NCBI RefSeq assembly: GCF_018966525.1
Contig: NZ_CP076607.1
Span: 5,394,001 to 5,458,000 of the forward strand
Direction: 5' to 3'
DNA from: Paenibacillus sophorae
Lineage (GTDB): Bacteria; Bacillota; Bacilli; Paenibacillales; Paenibacillaceae
Length of the DNA stretch: 64,000 bases
Below are positions 18,022-25,486 of the stretch, one piece after another (the first letter of the stretch is position 1; each line of letters starts with the position of its first letter). The position numbers and the translations under genes are program-made. The notes under the pieces were generated by a model, which was not told where the DNA came from, ran no database searches, and saw nothing but the letters and a program-made list of their open reading frames with translations.

Positions 18022-18570
18022 TTAACGCACTTTATAATCTTTCTTAAGTATTGCATATATGACAGTATCAACAAACCGATTCCTCCAATAAAAATGTTCC
18101 TTCAATGTCCCTTCTTCACTTAATCCAATTTTCTCAAGCACCTTTCTTGATCCCACATTCTCTGGTTCTACAAATGCTTCAATACGGTTTAATCCAAGAT
18201 TGTTAAATCCGAATTCAATTATCTTCTGAATCACCTCAGTCATATAACCTTGCCGCCAATATTCTGGTGTTAATTCATATCCAATTTCAGCTTTATAATG
18301 ATTTTTCATCCATCCATGAAATCCACATGTTCCAATTACTCTGCTTTCCGACCGCAAAGTGATTCCCCAGCGAATGCCCTGATTTCTTTCAAACTTTTGA
18401 TTCCATCTATCAATTAGTTCTTCTGCTTGCTCAATATTCGTAAAACTCTCCAAATCATAAAATTTTGTAACTTCATCCAAAGAGAAATATTGAAATATTT
18501 CTCTTGAATCGTCTTGTTTAAGCTGTCTTAGTACAAATCTATCTGTTTCTAATATGGGGAATTGAGACAT
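18022..18570 (-). CDS. GNAT-family N-acetyltransferase (RimJ/RimL-like)
   Basis: 182 aa from MSQFPILETDRFVLRQLKQDD, chosen because AAAGGAG lies eight bases upstream; the frame is open further but only through attC sequence. The order ETDRFVLRQL, RWGITLRSESRVIGTCGFHGW, AEIGYELTPEYWRQGYMTEV (acetyl-CoA loop Q-x-x-G-Y) and NxGSRKVLEKIGLSEEG is that of acetyltransferases acting on ribosomal-protein N-termini or small amines. Substrate unknown. GNAT enzymes are among the commonest cassette products. Confidence 0.92.
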   Translation of the reverse strand: MSQFPILETDRFVLRQLKQDDSREIFQYFSLDEVTKFYDLESFTNIEQAEELIDRWNQKFERNQGIRWGITLRSESRVIGTCGFHGWMKNHYKAEIGYELTPEYWRQGYMTEVIQKIIEFGFNNLGLNRIEAFVEPENVGSRKVLEKIGLSEEGTLKEHFYWRNRFVDTVIYAILKKDYKVR

Positions 18571-18605
18571 ATTTTTTCTCCTTTCATGGTTTAGGTCATT
18601 TCGCC

Positions 18606-18785
18606 TAACGTTCTTGCATTCCCGACGCCCCACCACCTTAAGAGAAGCACAGAGCCAAAAGCGAAGCTGGCTCCCGACCGGCCGCGACGCGGTTAGGTGG
18701 TGCGGGTGTTCGCCTGAGTCATCTTCCCCGAAAAGCAACTGGTGACCAAGGACCCTTCAGGGTCCGCTGCGGGAATGCGGTGTTA
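18606..18785 (-). repeat. attC-like site 10 (complete, longest copy)
   Basis: TAACGTTCTTGCATTCCCG...GCGGGAATGCGGTGTTA, 180 bp. Arms GCATTCCCG and CGGGAATGC are perfectly complementary and both differ from the common GCATTCACG. Inner hairpin CCACCACCTTAAG with GGTTAGGTGGTG and an extra AGCCAAAAGCGAAGCTGGCT stem. Confidence 0.85.
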
Positions 18786-18821
18786 GAGGATGTGACTGCC
18801 TTCTTCGAGAATCCCAACAGA

Positions 18822-19502
18822 TCATTTCTTAATTGCCTTCCATATGTACCGATATTCTTTCATGCATAGTTTTTCGTTTATTGTATTCTCTTGAATCTTA
18901 TTGCTTAATTCTTTTTTTAATTTAGGGGAAGTATAATCAGGATTTCCCGGTATTCCTGTGATGAACTTAGCAAATTCATTCTCATCAGGGAAATAATAAA
19001 TCGCACTACTAAATTCTTCGATTTCAATGTTGGTAAATCCATTACTTTCTAATCGTTCTTTTACTTTCTCTAATGAACCTGAATGAATCCCAAATACAGT
19101 TCCCCCAGCCTGAAGTATTCTACTATGGTTTAATATTGAGGTTGGCCCTCTTCTGTCATAAATTAAGTCAAATTGCTCGTCTTGAAAAGGTAACTGTTTT
19201 TTGGTTGTAGCATAAATAAACTTTACATTGCTCACTTTACTTTCTTTAAGTAATGAGTTCGCGATGTTCATCAGTTCAATAGAATTATCGAAAGCTACCA
19301 ATGATTCTGTATATCTTGACATCTTTACGGTAAATTCTCCATGCCCACAACCGGCATCTAAGACCGATGTATAATTAGGTAGCATACCAATTAATCGTTC
19401 TTCGAAAATCTCTTCTGCTGAAATCCCCTCTACCGTAAATACAGCATTACTCTTATATCCGCCATTTCTTCTGGCGATAACGTCGTACCATTCGACTCCC
19501 AT
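18822..19502 (-). CDS. Class I SAM-dependent methyltransferase
   Basis: 226 aa. Motif I is SVLDAGCGHGEFTVKMS (SAM binding), followed by acidic loop LVAFDNSIELM and motif IV-like DEQFDLIYDRRGPTS. The N-terminal MGVEWYDVIARRNGGYKSN and the YYFPDENEFAKF segment suggest a small-molecule or rRNA-type methyltransferase of the Methyltransf_11 kind. Target unknown. Cassette boundaries match each other (GTTAGAGGA at both ends). Confidence 0.9.
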   Translation of the reverse strand: MGVEWYDVIARRNGGYKSNAVFTVEGISAEEIFEERLIGMLPNYTSVLDAGCGHGEFTVKMSRYTESLVAFDNSIELMNIANSLLKESKVSNVKFIYATTKKQLPFQDEQFDLIYDRRGPTSILNHSRILQAGGTVFGIHSGSLEKVKERLESNGFTNIEIEEFSSAIYYFPDENEFAKFITGIPGNPDYTSPKLKKELSNKIQENTINEKLCMKEYRYIWKAIKK

Positions 19503-19545
19503 GAATTTGCCCCCATTGGTTTATAGTGTTTGCAGCCATTTCCTC

Positions 19546-19701
19546 TAACGTTGTTGTATTCACGAACCCTCACCACCTTAAGGTCCGAAGGACCGGCCGC
19601 GATGCGGTTAGGTGGTGTAGGGTTGTCCGCTGAATCCGCTTCTTCGAAATCCATCTGGTGGACCGAGGGCCGAATGGCCCGAAGCGTGAATACGTTTGTT
19701 A
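19546..19701 (-). repeat. attC-like site 11 (complete)
   Basis: TAACGTTGTTGTATTCACG...GAAGCGTGAATACGTTTGTTA. Arms GTATTCACG/CGTGAATAC are perfectly complementary. Inner hairpin CCTCACCACCTTAAGG with GGTTAGGTGGTGTAGGG. The TCTGGTGGACCGAGGGCC block replaces the usual GCAGACC. Confidence 0.83.
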
Positions 19702-19738
19702 TACGCTGTTCCACTCTTCTTTGAAATACTTATCACGT

Positions 19739-20197
19739 CTACTTATTATTAAGATATCCTCCACTCATTACAAAAGGAAGTTCAGACTTTCCTTGTTTTA
19801 CTATTCCATTCAATTCTATTTGAGGATCATCAAAGTCTAGTAACTTCGAATCTCCGAAGACCTCTTTGGTCGGTGCAAAAAAATTAAAAATAATCTTCTC
19901 TCCTGATTTTAGATTTATTGGTTTACTAATTTCAGTTTTCCCTTCCATTTTAAAAGGATTCCCTTTAGATCCAGTTGGTAATATCACTGGATAGTACAGA
20001 TAAAGATTTATATATTTTATTTCTAATTTCCCTGTATTCTTTACTTCCATTGAGTATGCTCTATAGTCATTTGCATGTTGTTGATTTATCAATGAAATCT
20101 TTATATCGTTATCATTAAATTGATACCTATTTGTTTGCGTACATCCAGTTAAAAAAGTAATTAAAAAAATTGACAAGATGAGAACGATTTGTCTCAT
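19739..20197 (-). CDS. Small lipoprotein of unknown function
   Basis: 152 aa starting MRQIVLILSIFLITFLTGCTQTN, with a lipobox TGC. The rest resembles a single immunoglobulin-like beta sandwich (YRAYSMEVKNTGKLEIKYINLYLYYP... SGEKIIFNFFAPT). Probably membrane-anchored and facing out. No named family. One of three lipoprotein cassettes in the array. Confidence 0.78.
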   Translation of the reverse strand: MRQIVLILSIFLITFLTGCTQTNRYQFNDNDIKISLINQQHANDYRAYSMEVKNTGKLEIKYINLYLYYPVILPTGSKGNPFKMEGKTEISKPINLKSGEKIIFNFFAPTKEVFGDSKLLDFDDPQIELNGIVKQGKSELPFVMSGGYLNNK

Positions 20198-20238
20198 GGC
20201 ATATTCTCCTATTATTTAAAGGTTTTTGTGGCATTGCG

Positions 20239-20378
20239 TATACGTTCTGATATTCACGAAACGCCCCAGCCTTTGATAGCTCTTATCTTAGGCTGGGGCG
20301 TTTGTTGTCCGAGCTACTTCCATGATTATACATCTGACAACCAAGGAGCGTAAGCCCCGAAGCGTGAATACGGTGTTA
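20239..20378 (-). repeat. attC-like site 12 with altered left end
   Basis: The left end reads TATACGTTCTGATATTCACG, where one T has been lost from the expected GTTATACGC (the other end of the same cassette, at 19,698, keeps GTTATACGC). The right end is GCGTGAATACGGTGTTA. A strong inner stem ACGCCCCAGCC...GGCTGGGGCGT is present. Confidence 0.75.
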
Positions 20379-20403
20379 GCTGATGTCAGTGACATCGATG
20401 ATT

Positions 20404-20916
20404 TTAGAAAGAAACCTCCTCAGTATTACAAAACATAAATATGAAACCTCTAGTTATCATAATTATGGTACAGAATATACCGATAAACAAACTTACAGGG
20501 TTTAAGTCAATTGAATAATCTAACAGATAACTGTAAGATATTACTATTGTGTGCCAAACAGGAATAATTAGTGCCCACTCATCAACTTTATGTTTCATAA
20601 CATATCTATCAATATTTAGATTCCCCTGGGCTCTTGTTTGATTTCTCCAGATATAGTATTGTATAAATCCAAGCAATACAGAATATAGAAAAAGCAAAAT
20701 AATCATTATCTCAAACAACTTAAACAGTCCTTGCAAAGGCACAATTTCTTGAACTTTACTACCTAGTTTACTTACTCTCACAACGAATAAGTTAAATTCA
20801 TCTTTGTACATAAGCTTAAAAAGAAAGAAAACAGGAAAGAATAACATGAGAAAAATATGAAATTTGTTGAGAGGTAAATCTTTTAGAAACTCCTTTAAAT
20901 CTTTTACTGCCCCCAT
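20404..20916 (-). CDS. Membrane protein of unknown function
   Basis: 170 aa from MGAVKDLKEFLKDL, selected because AAAGGGGGAA precedes it; an upstream ATG would extend into attC sequence. Four hydrophobic helices (FHIFLMLFFPVFFLFKLMY, LFEIMIILLFLYSVLLGFIQYYI, ALIIPVWHTIVISYSYLL, VSLFIGIFCTIIMITRGFIFMF). No catalytic motif seen. Single-gene cassette between two complete palindromes. Confidence 0.72.
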   Translation of the reverse strand: MGAVKDLKEFLKDLPLNKFHIFLMLFFPVFFLFKLMYKDEFNLFVVRVSKLGSKVQEIVPLQGLFKLFEIMIILLFLYSVLLGFIQYYIWRNQTRAQGNLNIDRYVMKHKVDEWALIIPVWHTIVISYSYLLDYSIDLNPVSLFIGIFCTIIMITRGFIFMFCNTEEVSF

Positions 20917-21005
20917 AAAAGTTCCCCCTTTATTAAAATTTTGAAGTCCATACCAAACATACGTTCTTATCAAAAGAAAGTTTCACTAAACTCACTGATT
21001 TCGTC

Positions 21006-21164
21006 TAACGTTCTTGCATTCACGAACCCTCACCGACTTAATGCCGACAGGCCGGGCGTGATTGCGCTTAGTCGGTGCAGGGTTGTCCGCTTATTCTACT
21101 TCTCCGAAATGCCTCTTGCGGACCGAGGGCGGCGCCAGCTGGCCGATGCTTGAATACGTTGTTA
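21006..21164 (-). repeat. attC-like site 13 (complete)
   Basis: TAACGTTCTTGCATTCACG...GATGCTTGAATACGTTGTTA. Inner hairpin 1 is CCCTCACCGACTTAA with CTTAGTCGGTGCAGGG. Inner hairpin 2 is GTCCGC with GCGGAC, both altered from GTCTGC/GCAGAC, again preserving pairing. Confidence 0.83.
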
Positions 21165-21233
21165 AGCGAAGTTTTCACTTCTCCGAATATACCAGAGTAC
21201 CTATATAGCTTAAAGCCAAATAATAATTGGTGA

Positions 21234-22253
21234 TTAACTATCAGAAGACAGATAATCAAACAGATCCTTATACTCTATATCATAGGATTTATTAAGCAGA
21301 TCTTCATCCATCCATTCATCATCACAACCGTATAATAAATACAAAGCATTCACCCTTCGACCTATCGGTTCAGATACATCAACAGCAGTTTTCTTTAATA
21401 TTAAAATTGCACTGTCAAGACAGCAGGAAATCACATCTAATAATCTTTCACCTAAACCCATTGGCCCAGAGAAGCTTTCATTATCAACTATACACAATAG
21501 TTCATATATTTCGGTTTCAGATATATCTGAACAGATGTCTCCCGCAAAACTCATTAACTCTTTCTCTTCTAGATTATTTGGATTCCATGACCACCTACTT
21601 CTTCCAACACAATACCCTAAATACCATAACGCCTGTTTCTTTACGTCGTTATCTTCATGAGCAACTAATTCTCTGGCAACCTTGATTACTATTTTTCTAT
21701 CTCTAGATTCGGGATGGTTTGTTAGAATCTCGAAATGTTTCAAAATAATACTTTTATCGGCATCAAAACACTTATCAAGACACTTCAATAAAATTCTAGA
21801 ATCAGATTTCAAGTTTATATAATCTTTTAAATCATTTATTGATACTCCATCTCTATGCCTAACTTCAATTTTACTTAAGGGAGATTTGTCATGGTATCGT
21901 AAATAATTAAGATGCTCGTTTATACCAATCCATGCACTACATTTATTTACGGGAGAATAGAATATCATGACAACAGGCAACATATAATTCTCCCAATAGT
22001 TTAAGTGATCTTCATCTGGATAAAAAACAAACTTCTCCTCTTTATTGTTATAATATGACTCCCCCGATTTTATTTGCACCGCCAATAACTTACCCGAAAC
22101 AATATCATCTTCGACAAATTCAATAAATCCATCAATACCTGTATCATTATCGCCTGGCACTTCTCTGAAGATTGATCCTTGATCGATAACTAATTGCTCT
22201 AAAAAAGCGACTCCTTGCTTTTCAACTTTTTTGTTTTTCTTCCATTTCGGCAT
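21234..22253 (-). CDS. DUF4365 (PD-(D/E)xK nuclease-like) protein with helical-repeat C-terminus
   Basis: 339 aa. The first 150 residues match DUF4365: EKQGVAFLEQLVIDQGSIFREVPGDNDTGIDGFIEFVED...GKLLAVQIKSG. The D-G-I-D...QxKSG pattern resembles the metal-binding core of PD-(D/E)xK nucleases. Residues 160-335 are leucine-rich helices resembling HEAT-type repeats (VIKVARELVAHEDNDVKKQALWYLGYCVG). DUF4365 proteins are often found beside defence genes, so a role in nucleic-acid restriction is possible. Catalysis is not demonstrated. Confidence 0.75.
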   Translation of the reverse strand: MPKWKKNKKVEKQGVAFLEQLVIDQGSIFREVPGDNDTGIDGFIEFVEDDIVSGKLLAVQIKSGESYYNNKEEKFVFYPDEDHLNYWENYMLPVVMIFYSPVNKCSAWIGINEHLNYLRYHDKSPLSKIEVRHRDGVSINDLKDYINLKSDSRILLKCLDKCFDADKSIILKHFEILTNHPESRDRKIVIKVARELVAHEDNDVKKQALWYLGYCVGRSRWSWNPNNLEEKELMSFAGDICSDISETEIYELLCIVDNESFSGPMGLGERLLDVISCCLDSAILILKKTAVDVSEPIGRRVNALYLLYGCDDEWMDEDLLNKSYDIEYKDLFDYLSSDS

Positions 22254-22333
22254 ATTAACCCTCTTTTATTGATGATTATTGTATATTCACTTCATAGGCA
22301 TACTAATTAACATGGTCTTTCGAGAATTTCGCT

Positions 22334-22478
22334 TAACGTTGTTGTAATCACGAACCGAGAAGCTTAAGGCAGCGCAGCTGCCGGGTCGTCAGACTTAGGC
22401 TCGTAAGGTTGTCTGTCTGCTATCTGAAATTTCTTCTGCAGACCCAGGGCATCAGCCCGCAGCGTGAATGCTGTGTTA
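22334..22478 (-). repeat. attC-like site 14
   Basis: TAACGTTGTTGTAATCACG...GCAGCGTGAATGCTGTGTTA, with inner stem GGCAGCGCAGCTGCC and TGTCTGTCTGC/TGCAGAC. The cassette ends share GTTAAGCGAA on one side and GTTAGGTGA on the other, so the site is a junction of two different cassettes. Confidence 0.8.
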
Positions 22479-22571
22479 GGTGATGTCATCAGTCTTCATC
22501 GATTAAGCTAGAGTATTCTCTCTCTATTACTAACACACTGTTTTTTAGGTTCTCAGTATAATAATAACTTT

Positions 22572-23113
22572 CTAATCTGTCCTTGATTTTTTAGTAATCA
22601 GTGTTTCCAACAATACAAAATGGACTAATTGCTGGCAGATTACCTTCATTATCTGACTGATAGTAATGGGAGCGTCTATTTCATGATAAGTTTGTAACAC
22701 ATTCACTTGGTGATTATTCAAGATGGATATAGCTAAGTTTAAAATAGGTTTGAGTTGTGCTCCGTCGAATTTCAAACCTTCTTCATTTAATAATACTTCT
22801 CTCTCTTGCACTATCATATTTAAGGTAATCTCATTTTTTGGATCATAACTCCAAATTAACCTTATATGTCTAATTGTCTGTGATTCCAATAATATTTGTT
22901 TATAGTTGTGTTTAACATGCTGGTCATAGCCAAGAATAAATCTTTTGGATAGAAGTTCAGTGTTCCAACTAATTATTGTACCTAGTGTTTCACCCTCGGA
23001 ATTCCAGTAGCCTGATTGAAAGGGGAAGTAATCAAAAAAAGTATTATAAACTTCACTTACAAAATCCCGAGAGAACGCGGAGTATGGAAAGCTATAACCG
23101 AATAATATGGTGG
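22572..23113 (-). pseudogene. Cassette gene of unknown function with damaged start
   Basis: One frame stays open from about 23,140 to 22,572 (roughly 180 codons: FGYSFPYSAFSRDFVSEVYNTFFDYFPFQSGYWNSEG... through QTIRHIRLIWSYDPKNEITLNMIVQE...). It contains no ATG or GTG, and its only TTG is five codons before the internal ATG at 22,889. An ATG at about 23,116 (MPPYYSVIAFH) lies in a neighbouring frame, so a one-base change just after the start would explain the arrangement. Only the last 105 codons form a conventional ORF. No family recognised. Confidence 0.5.
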
Positions 23114-23158
23114 CATTAAATAACCCCTTGTTTAGTATTGTTTACAGATGATTTCACC

Positions 23159-23313
23159 TAACGTTCTGGTATTCACGAACCCTCACCGACTTAAGGGACA
23201 AAGGCACGGCCGCGACGTGGTTAGTCGGTGCAGGGTTTTCTGCTGATTCCGCTTCCTCGAAATGCCTCCCGCAGACCAAGGGTCGCAAGGCCCGCCGCGT
23301 GAATATATTTTTA
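23159..23313 (-). repeat. attC-like site 15 with altered right end
   Basis: TAACGTTCTGGTATTCACG at the left; the right end reads GCGTGAATATATTTTTA with TTTA instead of GTTA. Inner hairpin CCCTCACCGACTTAA with GGTTAGTCGGTGCAGGG, and TTCTGCTG...CCCGCAGACC. Confidence 0.78.
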
Positions 23314-24240
23314 TCAGATGTCATTTGTCATCCTTGATTTCTCTAGGACTAAATATTCTTTAATTGCTGTTGTTAATTGAGTATCTTTAGTTAATCCAAA
23401 TATCTTATAAAAGTTAATAAGCGATCTCCCTTCTGAGTTAATTAGATCTAATAGAATCCTAGACCTAATTACCTTTTGTAAATTTACTTTTGAAGATAGT
23501 TTCAGATAGTTTTTTTGTCTACCATTTAGAATTCCCAATAAGTTATTTATTGAATTCTTATCATGTCTCATATTCTCAAAGATATATTCGCTGCCTTCTT
23601 TTTTCGAAATTCCATATAAAGAAATTACCAATTTATATATTTCATTATTCATTTCGAACTTATCTTGGTTGAGCTCTACTACATTATATCTAGGATTTCT
23701 AATTGTTCTATTCTGTATATCAATATCTTCCCATAAAAGGTTAAATAAATGCCTTTGTTCAAACATGTAATTATATGAGATAAGTAGTATTAATTTTAAT
23801 AGTTGTTTTTCTGTTCTCTCTTGATCATTTTCTTCTAATTCTAATGCAGAACTAAAAAGGAATTTAAAATCGCTCTCAGATAAAAAGTCCATATCTTTCG
23901 GCTTTTTAGCTTTATATTTTTTTAGTTCGTTTTTGATTTCCAGAAAAAAACTATCACTAATTCTCTCATTATAATGATAGAAAGATAATAGATTAGAAAG
24001 TGCATATTTTGCAGTTGCACTCTTTCTAAAAGTTAAAAATGCTTTTATATCTGATTTGTTAAAAATATCAGTATAATCTTCAACTAAAGTTCTAAATTCG
24101 AGATGTTCCTCTATGTACACTTCAAGATCATCAATATACCGCTTCTTTGTATCGGTAGTATTTGCTCGATCCTTAAAATCAAGATATTTAGAAAAATCAG
24201 TCCTAATTGAGTTGAAAATATAGCTTTTGAATTTCTCCAT
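23314..24240 (-). CDS. Degenerate tyrosine-recombinase-like protein
   Basis: 308 aa from MEKFKSYIFN, behind AGGAGC. Residues 1-110 resemble a SAM-like core-binding domain (TKKRYIDDLEVYIEEHLEF...FRKSATAKYALSNLLSFYHY). LLKLILLISYNYMFEQRHLFNLLWEDIDIQNRTI aligns with the box I region of lambda-type recombinases, but Glu stands where catalytic Arg I should be. Near the end, VIRSRILLDLINSEG...FYKIFGLTKDTQLTTAIKEYL follows the HxLRH...GH...TTxxY spacing. Arg II is plausible, but the box II His residues and the exact Tyr position are not kept. It is probably inactive as a standard recombinase, and it is itself a cassette. An unrelated helical protein cannot be excluded. Confidence 0.55.
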   Translation of the reverse strand: MEKFKSYIFNSIRTDFSKYLDFKDRANTTDTKKRYIDDLEVYIEEHLEFRTLVEDYTDIFNKSDIKAFLTFRKSATAKYALSNLLSFYHYNERISDSFFLEIKNELKKYKAKKPKDMDFLSESDFKFLFSSALELEENDQERTEKQLLKLILLISYNYMFEQRHLFNLLWEDIDIQNRTIRNPRYNVVELNQDKFEMNNEIYKLVISLYGISKKEGSEYIFENMRHDKNSINNLLGILNGRQKNYLKLSSKVNLQKVIRSRILLDLINSEGRSLINFYKIFGLTKDTQLTTAIKEYLVLEKSRMTNDI

Positions 24241-24282
24241 GCTTTTTGCTCCTAGTAGTATGATTTTGCAAATGATTTCTGA

Positions 24283-24437
24283 TAACGTTCCCGCATTCAC
24301 GAACCCAAGAGGGTTAAGGTGCTACAGCGTCGGGTCGAAGTCTTAGCCTCGCAGGGTTGTCTGCCAGCAATAACTTCTTCGCCTTAGCTTCTGGAGACCA
24401 AGGGACCGTTAGGGCCCGCCGCGTGAATGCAATGTTA
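24283..24437 (-). repeat. attC-like site 16 (complete)
   Basis: TAACGTTCCCGCATTCACG...CCGCGTGAATGCAATGTTA; arms GCATTCACG and CGTGAATGC pair perfectly. Inner stems GGTGCTACAGCGTC and GGGACCGTTAGGGCCC. Confidence 0.83.
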
Positions 24438-24632
24438 TGTGCTGTACCTGGCCCCACTGAGCTACCTTCAAAATCTTGTCGTCCTTTATTGTACTTTAAT
24501 GTCCTTTAGTCTTGTTCGATTATTTATTATTCATTTCTTGTTCGAGTTCGTCTTCTAGGTTGTATATTAAATTTAGCTATTTAACTACTAACAAAAACTG
24601 TTTTACTCGCTCTTCATATGTCTTATCACGCA
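24438..24632. other. Cassette interval with no recognisable gene
   Basis: About 195 bp between two attC-like sites without an ORF of meaningful length on either strand. The sequence is AT-rich and carries GTCCTTTATTGTACTTTAATGTCCTTTAGTC, a near-duplicate of short units. It could be an empty cassette, a remnant of a decayed gene, or a small RNA or promoter cassette. Confidence 0.5.
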
Positions 24633-24742
24633 GCGCCGGGGCACCAAACTTATTCCTCACAGGGGCTGTCTGCCTGCCAAATGCTTCAACAATTTCTCTA
24701 TCGCAGACCCAGGGCGTAGCCCGCAGCGTGAATGCTGTGTTA
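24633..24742 (-). repeat. attC-like site 17, left end degraded
   Basis: TTATCACGCAGCGCCGGGGC replaces the normal left arm. The right side is canonical: GGGGCTGTCTGCC, ATCGCAGACCCAGGGCGTAGCCCG, CAGCGTGAATGCTGTGTTA. Confidence 0.6.
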
Positions 24743-24778
24743 TCTGAAGTTATCGTCCTCATTGAATGATCTATTCTT

Positions 24779-25112
24779 TCAAAAGAAGCTTAGTACAGGA
24801 GGGTCTTTGAAGGGGGTTTCAATAAGGATACTTAAAGCTACTTGTAGAGTGATACTAATAACAATAATAATAAAGATTTTCGTTTTGAACCGATCATTTT
24901 GTTTATTATAAATTTTTGAGGTTAATGCCGGTCCAACAATAACATTCAAAATTATCATAAACCCGCATACAAGAATGTGTCCTAGTCCAGTTAAAAATCC
25001 TTTGGTATAAAAGTCAAGAAATAATACAAAAAAAAGATTTTAAAATTATGATAGGTACTATATTTGAACATAGTATAGAAATTATTAGAACTAGTTTTTT
25101 GTTAGCCATCAT
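24779..25112 (-). pseudogene. Small membrane-protein gene frameshifted in an A8 run
   Basis: A good start (GGAGG six bases before the ATG) gives MANKKLVLIISILCSNIVPIIILKSF, then a stop soon after eight A (plus strand, about 25,028-25,035). With one base fewer the frame continues VLFLDFYTKGFLTGLGHILVCGFMIILNVIVGPALTSKIYNK...PPVLSFF to TGA. The total of 334 bp is one base over a multiple of three, fitting a single insertion. Translated through, it would be a 110-aa protein with three hydrophobic helices. This could be real inactivation, phase variation or a sequencing error. Confidence 0.65.
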
Positions 25113-25152
25113 GAGTTTCCTCCATTAATAAAGCCTTAACGACAATTTCACG

Positions 25153-25307
25153 TATCGATCTGGTATTCACGAACCCGAGAGGATCCACGCTCCTCAGCAC
25201 CGGGTCCCGACGGACTTAGCCAATTCAGGGCTGTCTGCTAAACTCGCTTCTCTGAATAGCCTCTTGCAGACCAAAGCCGAAAGCTCCGCCGCGTAAATAC
25301 TATGTTA
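25153..25307 (-). repeat. attC-like site 18 with altered left end
   Basis: The left end reads TATCGATCTGGTATTCACG rather than TAACGTTC; the right end is GCCGCGTAAATACTATGTTA. Its flank (GTTATATGACAG) matches GTTATATGAT at 30,930, across 5 kb of inserted elements. This shows it belongs to the HTH gene at 30.3 kb and that the insertions came later. Confidence 0.78.
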
Positions 25308-25486
25308 TATGACAGTTCTTTGAATTACTAACTCAACTTTCGCAGCGAAAATCGATTTAACTACAAGAACAGCATGGTTTTGAGATCGATTTGATTTATG
25401 GCTTGACAGAAATAGAAAAACACCGCTTCGTTTGGTAAAGTGAGAGTGTCCAGCAATCACTACCATACAGAAGAGGTGTCCTCTAC

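Noticed and set aside
18571..18738. Longer N-terminus of the GNAT acetyltransferase
   Set aside because: The extension translates attC-like sequence and lacks a ribosome binding site, whereas the internal ATG has AAAGGAG and gives the family's normal start.
23314..24240. Calling the cassette gene a functional integron integrase (intI)
   Set aside because: Catalytic Arg I is replaced by Glu, the His/Tyr positions are not conserved, no IntI-specific extra helix motif is visible, and the gene lies between two attC-like sites in cassette orientation rather than beside an attI.
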